Of a stretch of 64,000 nucleotides of DNA, positions 25,111 through 37,069 are shown in pieces. Location: contig CP092879.1 in NCBI GenBank assembly GCA_030710605.1, positions 44,521,151 to 44,585,150 of the forward strand, in the 5' to 3' direction. Within the stretch, counting starts at the first letter, position 1; every line of letters starts with the position of its first letter. The notes below the pieces were generated by a model. That model saw only the letters and a program-made list of their open reading frames with translations. It was not told the origin of the DNA and searched no databases. A program made the position numbers and the translations under genes. This DNA is from Cordylochernes scorpioides (lineage: Eukaryota > Arthropoda > Arachnida > Pseudoscorpiones > Chernetidae).

Positions 25111-25320
25111 TATTAAAAATAAAAAAGGCATTTCTAGACCAGGAGCACATGTGCTTTTCAGAAGGCAGAGCGCCATCTGGTGGAACAGAAATCCACTAAG
25201 CATTAATTTAGTCTGTTACATGATATTTGGCCAACCCAATATATTGATAAATCAAGAAAAGCCATCCACGAACGCGTTTGCGCTGTTGGTGCTCGTCAGC
25301 GTGGAGCAGGCTGTATAATA
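25111..25320 (-). mobile_element. Hairpin element with decayed hammerhead (left copy)
   Basis: On the - strand it begins with a hammerhead-like region (25260-25312: stem I CCACG/CGTGG, CTGACGAG) and continues through TTTTCTTGATTTATC, GGCCAAATATC and CAGATGGCGCTCTGCC to GCACATGTGCT and a TTTTTATTTTTAATA end. The GAAA box reads CAAA, so cleavage is unlikely. It links the hairpin family to the hammerhead element in one molecule. Confidence 0.75.
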
Positions 25321-28029
25321 ATTTTGGTCCCAGAAGCTTCTTGAGAAACCAAGAAATGGATATTTAAGACTAAACTTGCGTAAATACGTTTAACATTTTT
25401 TCATATATATATATATATATAATTTATGTTTCATTATTGTGATAAAAAAATTAAGGAACTTATTGCGTAAGTCTTTTGATATTTTATAATAATAAATCGC
25501 AAAATTCCTCTAGAATGTATTGTTATTTTTCAATTTATATTTTCTGAAAGATATTCTCAGATTAAATTGAACTTCTAGAAGTTAGACCCATTTTCTTTTA
25601 CGAATTTCAACCAGCGGCTCTTTAACCTGCAGAGCTAGGTCTTAGAATGATGCCAGGTTGATTACGCTCTGATCATCCTGGCGTCCAACAAGGCGTGCTT
25701 GTACAAGTTCTTCTTAAGTGAGAAGAATTAAGAAGAATGCAATAAAATCCCCTTGTATTATTATTTCAATGAATAATATTGTACTATATAGTGAGCTACT
25801 TTCTTTTATGTTTATCATGTCTTATATATGAAAAACAGATGTTAATATTATTCTGTTTATTTATAATATTTTTCAAATCTCATTCTCAAAACTAGGGTAA
25901 TTCATGATTATACTTCTAAGGAAGCTTGTTCAGATAATCTCACATTTTATGCTGACACAAAGAACACCGAACCAGCATAGGATAGGTTAATCCATGTTTA
26001 GGGGAAACCTGGAAATCTTAAACAATAAATCACAAAATTCGATTTATAGTTGATAGATAGCATTATTACCAGTTGGTGTGTTAAATATGATACTTACTTG
26101 ACTTTAATTTTGAATAAATTTAGGTATATTTAAAACTAGAATGTTTTAAAAAGGTTTGTTATTGTGATTTATTTTCTTTTACCACCTACCTCTCATCAGG
26201 TTGCTGTTTTTATTTTTCTCTTAATTATAAAGCGATATAACGTGCCATCTATATATAAGAAAGGGAAGCATCAAAGCATGAATGTTTCTTTTAAACATAA
26301 AAAAATAAACTTCTACTGTCCTTACTGCAATGGAAAAAACACTGATGAGCCAAGAGCCCTCCCAATAATCTTTCACCACAGTAAAGATAGTAGAAGTTTA
26401 TTTTATGTTCAAAAAAAAAAACATTCGTGATTTATTTATTACCAGTTACAAATAAGACACGCTATATCCTATATGGATAATTGAACGTGAAACTATTTAC
26501 AATAATTCATATTGTAGTAGAGTAGGTAACAGAATTATTAATGATTCCTTTTCTAATTTTTTAAATATATGCAGGAGGCCCTGGTTTATCAGTGGTAAAC
26601 CCTCCAAAGAATTCGCCGCAGTTTGATTATCAATACCGTATAATATTGTATTGTACTATTTATTATGATATTTTCGAGGAATATATGGTGAAGGTATCAG
26701 AGCTGCTAAAAGAATACTAGCGTTATATAAAGACAGTGGTTATATCACGGAGATGTTAAATCTAGAAATTATATAATAATAAATATATATGAAATATTTT
26801 GACGTTATCTGCGTCTGAATTTATCAGACAAAAACAAGAACCGAGTTTTAAAAAAGAACTAATAATAGCAAGCGTCATATTGTAAAACAAGATGTCCTTG
26901 GAGTAGAGAACACACACGTCATTAAACCCAACACCATTATAGCTTTATGTATTAGTCACCAACTAATTAGAAATAAAAAGTTTACATATACAAGGAGTGG
27001 TGTAATTATAGGTGATGACAAGATTTGTCCTAAGACAATGTAGACACTCTATCCCAACCAGATTCTCTCTGTTTCTACCTACATTGCGAACTGTAGATAC
27101 AATAATACATTAAAGGGAAATTCGTCGGAATGTGAACCAGACTTTCAAATAAATATCACAAAATCTATATCAGCCCTTCAACCTGCGACAATTTATTTTT
27201 CAAAATATTTCAATTCCGAAATTTACAACTTGTCTAGGGTCTCAACATTTTCAATTATATATTTAAATATATTTATCATTATATAATCTAATTTATTCGT
27301 ATTTATTCAATTCTGTATTTAACCTTATATAATCTTATATGAACATTGTAATAAATCAGTTTCAATCTCAATCTCAACATTTTCAAGGTACAAAAATAAC
27401 TATTTTAAAGAAACTTCCAAAAGGATTATTGAACCTGTGGTCCAGTCTTCACGTATTTATATATTTACCTAACACGAAAAGAAAATAATAACAAGAACTA
27501 CGCATGCGCTAGGAACTAGAAGAGAGTATATGAGCGGAAGTATATAAATGGGGCAGCATATGTGAACTTCATACTTATTCTGATTATTTAACCTGTGATC
27601 CAGTCTTTACGTACTTACATATTTACCTAACATGAAAGAAAATAATAATACGAACTACGCATGCGCTAGGGACCAGAAGAGAATAAATGAGTGGAAGTAT
27701 ATAAATTGGGCAGCATATATAAACTTCATACTTTACCTGAATATATATAATTTATTATGACCTTTTAAAAACTAATAAATACCGCCAATGCGATAAAAAT
27801 TATCAATTTGAAAACTTGATTTTTCATATTCTTTTTAAACAAATGAAATTCCGTTTAAAAATTTTATTTAAAATCGATTATAGAAATAAATTCTAAATAT
27901 ATTACTATATAAAATGAATGATTTTCTCTTCAATATAATCAATATTTTTGATGTATATTTTACAAAATCTTAACGTATCTTTTTACATTTATCAAACCCA
28001 ATTGAATTTATATGCATCATATATTTACT

Positions 28030-28545
28030 CTATTTATTTCACATTGATAAAAATACCTAGTACACATGGTACATACAAGCCATGATAATGATTATCATGG
28101 TGGTTAGAAGTTAGCGACTGATTTTACTGTAGGTAGAATCGTTTGTTTATTTGCACTCGTTGGTGAGAGTTAACTTTTGCAAGATTAAGGGGCTATTGGT
28201 GTAATATTTTCGCTAGAAAAAGTGCCCCATGTGGGATTCGATCCCGGATCTTCACTGCCGAAAACCGAGAGTTTATACTAATCGCTCACAGACTAGTACA
28301 CATGGTGCATACAAGCCATGATAATGATTATCATGGTGAAAGGAAGTTAGTGACTGATTTTAATGTGTGTAGCACAGTTTGTTTGTTCGAATTCGATTGT
28401 ACGATTTGAATTTTACAAGAATAGGGGGCTATTGGAGTAATTTTTCACTAGAAAAGAAAAGTGCCCCATGTGGGATTCGATCCCAGGTCTTGACTGTCGA
28501 AATCGAAAGTTTATACCACTCGTCCACAGACCTCTTGAACATAAT
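28030..28545 (-). repeat. tRNA-derived SINE, two tandem copies (left arm)
   Basis: The tRNA-like parts on the - strand (28222-28293 and 28461-28532) carry a B box (GGATCGAATCCC) and an A-box-like TGAGCGATTAG or TGGACGAGTGG, but the acceptor stem does not pair. Each unit also has a 21-base palindrome, CCATGATAATG centred on G, and the sequence GCTTGTATG...CATGTGTA. The right arm has the same pair at 49100-49600. Confidence 0.75.
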
Positions 28546-30340
28546 CTCTCAAAATAAGTTTACATGTTCAAACCTTCAATAGATTTGTCGTTCATGGCTG
28601 ATAGCCACGTGATAACGAGGAGCCTTGAGACTAATATTGCTATGGGTTGGGCAACAACCTGTAGTAAACAAGTTGTAACCATTTTTCTGTTTTGAAATAT
28701 ATCTTATTATTGTTATAACTACTTTCCATTCTGATTTATTGACATTTTTACCATGGTAAACTATATATTTCGTAAGAGAATTATAATGAGTTCCATATTT
28801 CCATAATAATTTGTTAATTTTTTTAACCATGGAGTATATGTAAATATATATTTTGTAAGGCACTTATTATGCTAGAAACATAAATGTCTTGGAGTATTGA
28901 GGAAATTTTGAGTTGGAAATCGTCTATTTATATAATCAGAGTCTCAATGGTTTTTAAAGGTCGAGATTTGATTAAAATTTGAATATAATTAATAATATTC
29001 CACTTTAAAATGAAATCCAATCTTATTTTATAAATCACAAATGCCTTAGTATTACGAAAATCGAAAATCTTTTGAAATATTTAATCTTCTTTTTTTTTTT
29101 TTGCGAAAACGCACACATTTTTTGTATTATAAAATTAATAATCAACTTCTATATATAACCTATTCAGTTTCTCTACTTATTTATTCAGGTATTGTTATAA
29201 CTCTCTCTTTCGAATATCCTCAATCTAATTCAATTTTATTAAAGAAAAATTAAGAAATTCCGAACTATAAAATAAATAAAGATGTTTAAATCTGTGATGG
29301 ACATAGTGGAAAGAGGTCTAAATTAATATTATGTGAATAGGACGTTATTTTAGAAGTCGATATTTAAATGGAAGATAAGAACACTCTATTGAGAGAATAG
29401 AGGAGCCCTATTAAAGAATAAAAATTAAAATCAGAATAATAAATATATAAGAAAAGAAGACACGAAGATATCTCTCTCTCTCTCTTTCAATAGATATACT
29501 TAAAGTGAATAGGTATATATAAAAATAAAGTAACTTTACAAAGACTCTAAAAAATATTTCTTATTCACCCATGGTATATCTTTAAAGGTATTAGCAAGGA
29601 CGTTTACAAAACTCTATATAGGGAGGAATATACACTAATGACAAGATTCAAGAGTGTGGAGAACTCAAATCTTTAAAGTTTACAGGCATTTTCAAGACCT
29701 TTCTAGAATGCGCCTAACCCAATATTGCCAGTTCTCTACATATCCTTGGTTGTATCCAAGCCACAAAACAGGATCTTTGGGATAACCCAAGAATATTTCA
29801 ACAAGTTTCTAAGTGTTCAAAACCTTTTGAAGTTGTCAAATAATCCATAACAGAGAACATATTTTTAAAACACGTGAAACCATCATAACTAGAGAAATAA
29901 AAAATAGAGACATTTTGACATATACTCGTAGAGACGAAGTGTTAAATATCTCATTAAAAAGAAAGAAGAAGCGGTACAAGAAAAGAATTACTATTTTCAA
30001 AAGTTAAATTTGCACAATTTTATTATAAATATATTTCAAAAAATATATATTAAAATTATGAGAAGATTTACATCTTCTAACTGGAAATATTTCGAGCTAG
30101 GTTCACTTCGACGGGCTAATATGCAAACATGTGAGACTTACATTTCAAATATTGGCCCATTGAAGAGCTCGTGACTTCACGATTCAAAGGTGAATTAAAG
30201 AATTAGTAAACACATCACAAATAAATAATAGAGATATTTAGAGAGAAAATAGAAAGGTGTCTAAAATGTGTGTTTAAAGAAAAAAGAGATAGGCTTAAAT
30301 AAGTTTGATCGAATACCGACACCACCCAAAACCGACTCAC

Positions 30341-30473
30341 CAACAAGCAAGAGGGATCCTGTCGTCAGTGGGAGCTCCGACACTGATGTCACTCAAATGC
30401 ATGACCAGTCCGCGCATGCAGGAGTCAATCTCGCTCTGGGAGTCATGCATGCACTGAGCGTGGGACAGGTACT
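30341..30473 (-). CDS. Internal exon C' (left-arm copy)
   Basis: On the - strand, acceptor TTTTCACAG is followed by 133 bases and donor TTG|GTGAGT. It begins with two bases of a split codon (phase 1 in) and ends with TG of a cysteine codon (phase 2 out). The protein has YLSHAQC, IDSCMRGLV and LAC. Three differences from the right-arm exon (CTG/CTT, CAT/CAC, CCT/CCC) are all silent. It should join to an exon B in this arm, which is absent because the arm ends at the gap. Confidence 0.82.
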
Positions 30474-31045
30474 CTGTGAAAACACACAGGTATGTTATCA
30501 TTTCTGGAAGTCGTGAATATACTGAGCGTGAGTCGGTTACTCTGGGAGACCAGACAGACAGGTTCTCATCTCTTGAAGTTCTGAATGTACTGAGGGTAGG
30601 ACGGGCGGGTAGTCTGTGAGAACGGAAAAACAGGCTCCCATCTATAGAAGTCGTTAATGTACTGAGCGTTAAGCTTTTACTCAGGGATATTACACAGACA
30701 GGCTGACATTTCTTGGAGTCGTTATTGTAGAGAGCGTGGAAAATATACTATAAGGGGAACACAGGCAGGTTTTCATCTCTGGAAGTCGTGATTGTATTGA
30801 GCCTGGGACAAATACTTTGTTAAAGATCAGAGAAAGTCTCTTATATCTGGGAGTCGTTATTCTGGAGATCCTGAGATAGATGCTCTGGTAAAGAACGCAG
30901 ACAGGCTCTTATTATATCTATGGGAGTCGATAATGCGATTAACATGGAACATAAGCCCTGGGAGAGCATATAGGCAGATTCTTAACTCTTGTGTTCGTGA
31001 ATGTAGTTGGCGCGGGACAGCTACTCTGGGGAAGACATAGACATG
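30474..31045 (-). repeat. 68 bp splice-acceptor minisatellite (left arm, about 8 units)
   Basis: Units repeat the intron end plus the first about 45 bases of exon C: a TCTGT-rich tract, TCACAG, AGTA, CCCACGCTCAGTACATTCA and CGACTTCCAGAGATGG (as seen on the - strand). The array abuts exon C'. It has fewer units than the right arm. Confidence 0.85.
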
Positions 31046-33134
31046 TTCTAAAGAAACGGTAATCCAAGCAAATATTTCTCAATTAATCAATATACGACTA
31101 CACTGAAGTTCAGATATTTTCATGTGAATTCCGCAGCCAATTGATTTCATCAAATTTCTTGACTCATTCTAATTCCAAAAATACTGTAAAGTTTCTTATT
31201 TTTACTTTATAAATTAATTTAACAACCTTTATGAATGAGGTAGATTTATTTTGAAGGATTCACTTCAGCTGAAAATATTTTTGAAATTTTAATAGTTACC
31301 TATATATTTGAATAATATATATCTTGACGGTTTATTTAGTGAAAAATATTTTCAAATAAAAAATATATTTTTTCAAATTTGTAATTATTGATATTTCTTG
31401 CTTCTTTTTACCTAATTTCTTCAACTGAAAATGGTTTGGGATGGCTTATCTAATCAATGTTGAATTTTTTCGGTGATTTCGCCAATTTAATAGACCAAAT
31501 CTTTCTCGTTATCTATATTATATGTTGAATCTGCTTTTGTACTTAGAACTTGAAAGTTTAATAATAGTGATGTATTTTGCTAAACTATATGGAGAAACAG
31601 GTTACTGTATGGGTAAAACTCTCATGTGTAGTTTTGCTTCGAGCACAGGTCTTCTGCATATAGAACAAGATAACAAACACAAAGGCCTGTTTGGGCACCA
31701 TAAAAATAAAAAAAATATATTTATACAATTACAGAAGACTCTTTCCATAATTTCGTTAAAATACCATCACAAAGAATCAACCTACAAGCGCAGAATTTAA
31801 GGATATGGTCTATTAAATTGATAGACTTGTTGTAAAGGTTTACCATTAATGAATCAAGCCTTCCAAACTCCTTTTAACCTATAATTTTCTATTTTAGGAA
31901 TTACATCTTTTATTTATCACCAAAAATAACGTTGACTAATTCTATCCTAACATATAGTGTGTTATTTATATTGTTTCACACTTAATAATATATATTATGA
32001 GATATAACTGTTCAATTTTGTGTAATTCTAAATCTATTATGTGTTAATGATATTTAAAATACCAATTTTATTTATGGATGTGAATTTTGAAAACTTTTCT
32101 TTCGTCTGTGTTATTATTCTGTACGACCAGTTTTTTAATAGCACCATTAGATCGAAACTGGAAATACAAGTCCAATTTGGATGAATGACCAAAGGAAAAA
32201 TCCCAGGCTCTATTGTTTAAAGTTTTCCTGCCTTTGAGAACTGGGAAGAAATGATAACAAATTATAGTAATGAGTATAATGACAATTTTATTCATAAGTA
32301 CGGACTATTGTCTCTTCACTGTCAACATAATCTTCCCAGTGCTACAATAATAAAAAATAACCATTTTTATATAAACAAGTGAACTTTAGAGTCTGCAGCA
32401 TTTTTCTTTACGGTCATTTTGGATTCTCCAAAATATACCTTTGATATTTATCTGAAAGAATGTTCTATATATAATGTTAAAACAGACTCTATCCTTTATT
32501 TAAAGCTATTTGTCACTTATTCTATATTGGAATCTTTAATATCTACTTTTTATTCCTCTCTTTCCTAGTAATGTACTCAAATCTTGTCTTTTGATCGATC
32601 ATAAACTTGATTCATATTCTTCGGCTCACTTACTTTTGGTATATCATTAATATAAAATCTATCATTTGTATTCTCTCTCTTCTTCTCTTCTGGAGTTGCA
32701 ATGAAAACAGATCCTATAGGAAAACACTATCAAATATTATCGTGTATTTGCTACTTATTTTAATTTGAAAAATGGCTATTTTTCAACATATCTATCTTAT
32801 ATAGTCTTCTGAAAGCTCTTCTTCTTTTATACAAGTTCTCTAACTTTTAATATATTATAGCGAAAGGAGTTCTTTAATATTTTAAATCTATTACTTTCTC
32901 TTTGGGCCGAGGCAAAAGTATCTTTCGTTTAGATGCTATCTGCATGTTGGTTTATTAGTAAAAGGACATATTTACCTAATACCTCCGGCCTAAGAGGCTC
33001 TAGTGCAACATGAATCGAACAGTTTCATATATTACCCCCCCATGTGATACAGATTAGCGCTATCTACTTATATATTTGCCTTATTCTGTCTGTTTGTTTG
33101 TCTGTCTGAAGCTCACGGATGGGATTTTTCATAA

Positions 33135-33205
33135 CCATCGGTGGTTCCGTGGTAGAATGCTCGCCTGCCACGCTGGCAGCCCGGGTTCGATTCCCGGCCG
33201 ATGCA
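33135..33205 (+). tRNA. tRNA-Gly-GCC-like, damaged, inside Helitron unit 1
   Basis: This is a 71-base glycine tRNA shape with anticodon GCC and an intact B box (GGTTCGATTCC). The A box is altered (TGGTTCCGTGG), the anticodon stem and variable region differ (GCTGGCAGCC), and base 1 is C rather than G. A T-run follows directly. Confidence 0.65.
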
Positions 33206-33419
33206 TTTTTTTTTTTTTTTACAATTTTTAAAACTCATTTATATATTATACAAGAATGACATCCACGGCGCCAATTTATAATTGTAACGAATAGTATTTG
33301 AATAAAAGCATTTAATCGGGTAAAACCCGGGCGTTGCCCGGGTCATTCGTATCTACTTATATATTTGCCTTATTCTGTCTGTTTGTTTGTCTGAAGCTCA
33401 CGGATGGGAATTTTCATAA

Positions 33420-33490
33420 CCATCGGTGGTTCAGTGGTAGAATGCTCGCCTGCCACGCGGGAGGCCCGGGTTCGATTCCCGGCCGATGCT
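33420..33490 (+). tRNA. tRNA-Gly(GCC), near-intact, inside Helitron unit 2
   Basis: The length is 71 bases. The D arm (TGGTTCAGTGG A box), anticodon loop (CTGCCAC), stem and T arm (B box GGTTCGATTCC) are all as in a normal glycine tRNA. The acceptor stem pairs CATCGG with CCGATG, with a single mismatch at base 1 (C facing C). A T-run of more than ten bases follows at once, which is a strong pol III terminator. It could be transcribed. Charging may suffer from the C1 change. Confidence 0.8.
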
Positions 33491-34747
33491 TTTTTTTTTT
33501 TTTACAATTTTTAAAACTCATTTATATATTATACAAGAATGACATCCACGGCGCCAATTTATAATTGTAACGAATAGTATTTGAATAAAAGCATTTAATC
33601 GGGTAAAACCCGGGCGTTGCCCGGGTCATTCGTATATAATAATTGTATAAACGAATGCAAGACAAAATCACCGCGAATGTTTCTTTTTTTTTTTAAGGCA
33701 ATTTCTTTTTAAGGCAATTATCGTTATTTATCGTTAATTTTTGTTTCGATTATATTGAAAAAAAAAACTATATGGTGCCTTTAAAAAATGATCTTTATTA
33801 CTATGCAGTTTTCTGTTTAGTCAATATACCTAAGTTCATGTTGCAAATGTAATTATCTCTATCGATTTAGTAGGTGAAATGCAAAAAAAAAAAATCGACA
33901 TGATGAAATCTTTATGAAAATTCACATTTTTATTTTTATATTTTCAAGACACACACAGTTTGGGGCGGGACGTTTCACAAGAGAGACATCCACGGCGCCA
34001 ATTTATAATTGTAACGAATAGTATTTTAATTGAAACGTTTTAAAAACACACAGTTTGGAACGCGACGTTTCACAAGAGTAACATCCATGGCGCCAATTTA
34101 TAATTGTAACGAATAGTATTTGAATTAAAACGTTTTTAAAATATATACGCACTCGGGTAAAACCCGGGCGTTGCCCGGGCCATTCGTCTAGTTTAAGAAT
34201 AATAAAATAAATGAATAACCTTAGCTTACTTGAGAATACATATATAATCATAATAAGAACTTATATAAACATTTATTGTTTACCTTATGACAATGGATAC
34301 TCGAGTTTAATAGGATACGCGTTTCATAGGGAAGAGAAAACGTCGATCAAAAATTAACGCACGATAAAATGAATTTTCAAATATAAAAAAAAATTGTTTG
34401 CTTTTATAAGTTAATTTCTATATTAAAGAGAATTTTGAAATAATTTTCTAATTGAAAAATAATATATATTTTTTAACTTTCTCTCATTCTGATTTTCTTC
34501 TTGATTTGAGAGATTTTCTAAAATTCTGCTTGAAAACTTATTTAAATAAACATATTCTCATTTAATAATATATATGTTATTATATTTAGCCTCAAAAAAT
34601 TTATTATCAATTAAAGAGATAAATGTTTTGTGATTTTTCTCTAAAAAGCAGTATCCCTCATTTCTCAACGTTCAGACAATTCACAATCTGAAATCTTCTT
34701 TTAACTCTCAGTCACCGGTTTAATAAAATTAGGAATTGTACTTTTGT

Positions 34748-34859
34748 ATATATTATATCGAGTAAAGGTCAAAGACTCTTCCAGTAAGAAGTTTCAGAAG
34801 ATGAGTTTCTTTAAAAGAAACTCATCTTCTGAAACTTCTTACTTGACATATATTATATC
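34748..34859. mobile_element. 88 bp palindrome insertion with 12 bp target duplication, left-arm only
   Basis: The sequence ATATATTATATC occurs at 34748-34759 and 34848-34859. The right arm has it once and lacks the 88 bp between. The insert holds a near-perfect 59-61 base palindrome whose arm is GTAAGAAGTTTCAGAAGATG then AGTTTCTTT. It is too short to encode anything. Confidence 0.82.
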
Positions 34860-35135
34860 ATTTATCACTGGATATTATCATTATTTATTTTCATTTTTTC
34901 AATGTCTATATTTACGATTTGAAAACGCTTCTTCACTTTTATTATGAGATATTCATTTAGAACAATATCATTGAGTATTCTTGTATGTTGTGCCTTGACT
35001 AATGATATTTTTATTAAGGTTACTAGCAGATTTCATCATAAACAAATTGATCAAAATTTCCCTAGGGTCTTTAAAATCAAAGAGATTCTTCTCCCGATTG
35101 TGAATTCTCTTATAAAGATGCTGAAAGAGCAAATT

Positions 35136-35235
35136 NNNNNNNNNNNNNNNNNNNNNNNNNNNNNNNNNNNNNNNNNNNNNNNNNNNNNNNNNNNNNNNNN
35201 NNNNNNNNNNNNNNNNNNNNNNNNNNNNNNNNNNN
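35136..35235. other. Assembly gap (100 N)
   Basis: There are exactly 100 N, a conventional length for a gap of unknown size. It begins at the last base that still matches the right arm (42829 on the complement). Confidence 0.99.
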
Positions 35236-35804
35236 GCACGGACATAGGAAAGTTAGAAATTTATATTTTTTAAGATTTGTCTTTTATTTTATTTTTGGGT
35301 TTTTTCCTCGATTAATTCCCTAAAATTTCAATATGACAATGTCGTAATTTCCATTATGAGTAATATCAACGATGAAAAACAATGGGAAGACACGTCATAA
35401 CACTTGAATAAACATAAGTTATAAATTAACACTCAGCTTGCTGCAAGTTTCCCAGTAAAGGAGAAAGAGGCTATATTGACAGCTGTAAAGAAAGCTCCCC
35501 CGCTGAGAGTCTTGGCTATAAAGTCTATCAACGTGTGTGGAAAAATACCCGCCAAGAACCTTGATTTCTAGTATCGTGCAAGAAGGTATCCGAAATAGAA
35601 ATCATTAATTTGATTGCATATGAAGACGAAAGAGGTAAACATGCTTTCATCAATAAAAATATTGACAATGTGAAATTTGTTTACGAATTTCTATAATAGC
35701 TATTTTGTGTGTTCACATAATCTCTCTAGGTTATATTTTCAAATATATATTAAATAAATTTTGTTAATTATAAACCGCCGGTCTTATTTTTTTTTTTTGT
35801 CCTT

Positions 35805-35957
35805 GATGGAGACATGCAATGTTGTTCACACATGGTTCTCTTGTGTCTTCAGTAAAGGATACTGTGTATCAAATATCTTTCAGAGTTATTGTCTGAATCC
35901 TGATATGAATACAGAAATATAAATCTTCCTTAAGTTTCGTTCATGAGTGTATATAAT
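35805..35957. repeat. Tc1-like MITE fragment
   Basis: It shares 'TGTGTATCAAATATCTTTCAGAGTTATTGTCTGAATCC' landmarks (in part) with 39455-39645 and 62860-62900, and ends with AAGTTTCGTTCATGAGTGTA, the family terminal repeat. Confidence 0.6.
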
Positions 35958-36689
35958 ATCATTTTAAAGATATGCTAGGTAGATATACCTTAATATACTA
36001 TGGATAATATTCTTATATGCATCTTGATATGATTAGGTTTTGGTATAGGTGAAGGTATTTTACACTATCTTATAAAGCAAAGGTGTTTCTTCTGTCTTTT
36101 TTCTTTTCGAAAGATTGTTTGAATCTCTTTATCTGTCGATAATTCAGTTTAAATTTTGGGAATCTCTTCATATCAAACTTTTCATTCTTTTCGATTTAAT
36201 AATCTACATTATTCAATTCTTGAATTCAATGTAAACGTTTAAATTTGATATTCTAAAAGCTACCGTTCTCTAAATACAAAATGGGTGAAAAACAAAAACA
36301 ATTAAAAAATATTTATGCGAACAGAAAAAATACTTTATATATATTTTTATAAATACCTTTATTTTTTAGATAGAGTATATATATACGAATAAAAAATTAA
36401 ATATATATATCAATAAATCTATTTTCCATGTTCAAAATACAATAAAAACAAACTTTCAAAATATCGGTTTCATTATTTTTAAGAGTTTTTACGATTTGAC
36501 AAAATATATATATATATTTTTTGGGTTATCGTATTTGACTGAAACTTCTTATGAATGGCTGTTTAAAAAACATGGAGAGATTGATGGTTTCTCCTGGAGG
36601 GGGTCTCTCTTCGGAGATTGGTCGTTCAGAGAGGTAATCATTGTTGATCATATGTGCTTATGAATTTCTTATACCGTATTTTACTCTAA

Positions 36690-36840
36690 TACGCGATCAC
36701 CATCTCCTTAGCGGCGAAATACGCGATCTAAGTATTCTTCGTAGATCGCGAAATGCTTGGTGTCGCTGAAAACCCGCTGGCGATTCTCCATCAAACTCTG
36801 CAGCGCTGGCAGAGGCGCCATATTCAGTGCATATAATGAA
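36690..36840. repeat. GC-rich patch with inverted TACGCGATC motifs
   Basis: The motif AATACGCGATC occurs twice in direct order, with GATCGCGAAATGC in the opposite sense nearby, then GCGCTGGCAGAGGCGCCAT. The composition contrasts with the AT-rich flanks. It is probably a repeat fragment of unknown type. Confidence 0.4.
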
Positions 36841-37069
36841 TATTATTTATTTTAAATAGTGCAGACTGTGAACTTTGCATGTATTGACAAGATGTCAATA
36901 AAATTATTTTAATTGTAATTGTCTAAAAGTTACTAATAAATCTTTTATTTCTAAGTAAAATTGTGTGGTTTGAAGCATTCTATAAACCTGCATATATAGA
37001 AGACCTTTATAAATAAAAAGCTAAACGGTTTACGAGAGGATGAGTTTCTTGTTTTTTTTTAATATTCTC

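Larger units (their letters stand above)
24977..30340. other. Long intron between C' and D1' on the - strand
   Basis: It contains the decayed hammerhead element, dispersed MITE copies (26230-26440, 26575-26635), a 165 bp tandem duplication (about 27440-27735, single in the right arm) and two tRNA-derived SINE copies (28030-28545). No exon was recognised. Confidence 0.6.
33063..34191 (+). mobile_element. Compound Helitron, left-arm only, with two tRNA-Gly units
   Basis: The element starts TCTACTTATATATTTG after a host A (33062) and ends in a hairpin (CCCGGGC GTT GCCCGGG) and CATTCGTCTAG before a host T (34192). The right arm has the unfilled site, where that A and T are adjacent (44490/44491 on the complement), which proves a precise A|T insertion, the Helitron hallmark. 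Inside are two tandem units (33063-33351 and 33352-33634), each with the 5' end, a tRNA-Gly sequence, a T-run, GACATCCACGGCGCCAATTT and the hairpin. A third segment has a T/A-rich middle, two decayed 3' ends and the true CTAG terminus. No Rep/helicase ORF is present, so it is non-autonomous. Confidence 0.93.
13862..35135. repeat. Left arm of giant inverted duplication
   Basis: It is the reverse complement of 42829-64000 along its whole length, interrupted by indels and mobile insertions. Pairs of landmarks are the D3 exon (14122-14374 and 63488-63740), D2 (18678-18924 and 58811-59057), D1 (24733-24976 and 53016-53259) and C (30341-30473 and 47197-47329). The match runs to the last base before the N gap. 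The left boundary is set only by the end of the window, so the arm could be longer. Confidence 0.97.

Noticed and set aside
28576-28863. 95-codon ORF conserved in both arms (mirror at 48791-49078)
   Set aside because: Shared only because the arms are duplicates. Replacement changes occur at about the rate of the surrounding DNA, the composition is AT-driven, and no splice or domain signal is seen.
34003-34251. 82-codon minus-strand ORF across the Helitron 3' end
   Set aside because: It spans the Helitron terminus and the host junction and is broken in the empty-site arm, so it is a chance frame.
34944-35273. ORF running through the N gap
   Set aside because: It includes unknown residues. 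Outside the gap it is ordinary non-coding arm sequence, and the mirror copy near 42751-42993 overlaps the boundary in a different context.
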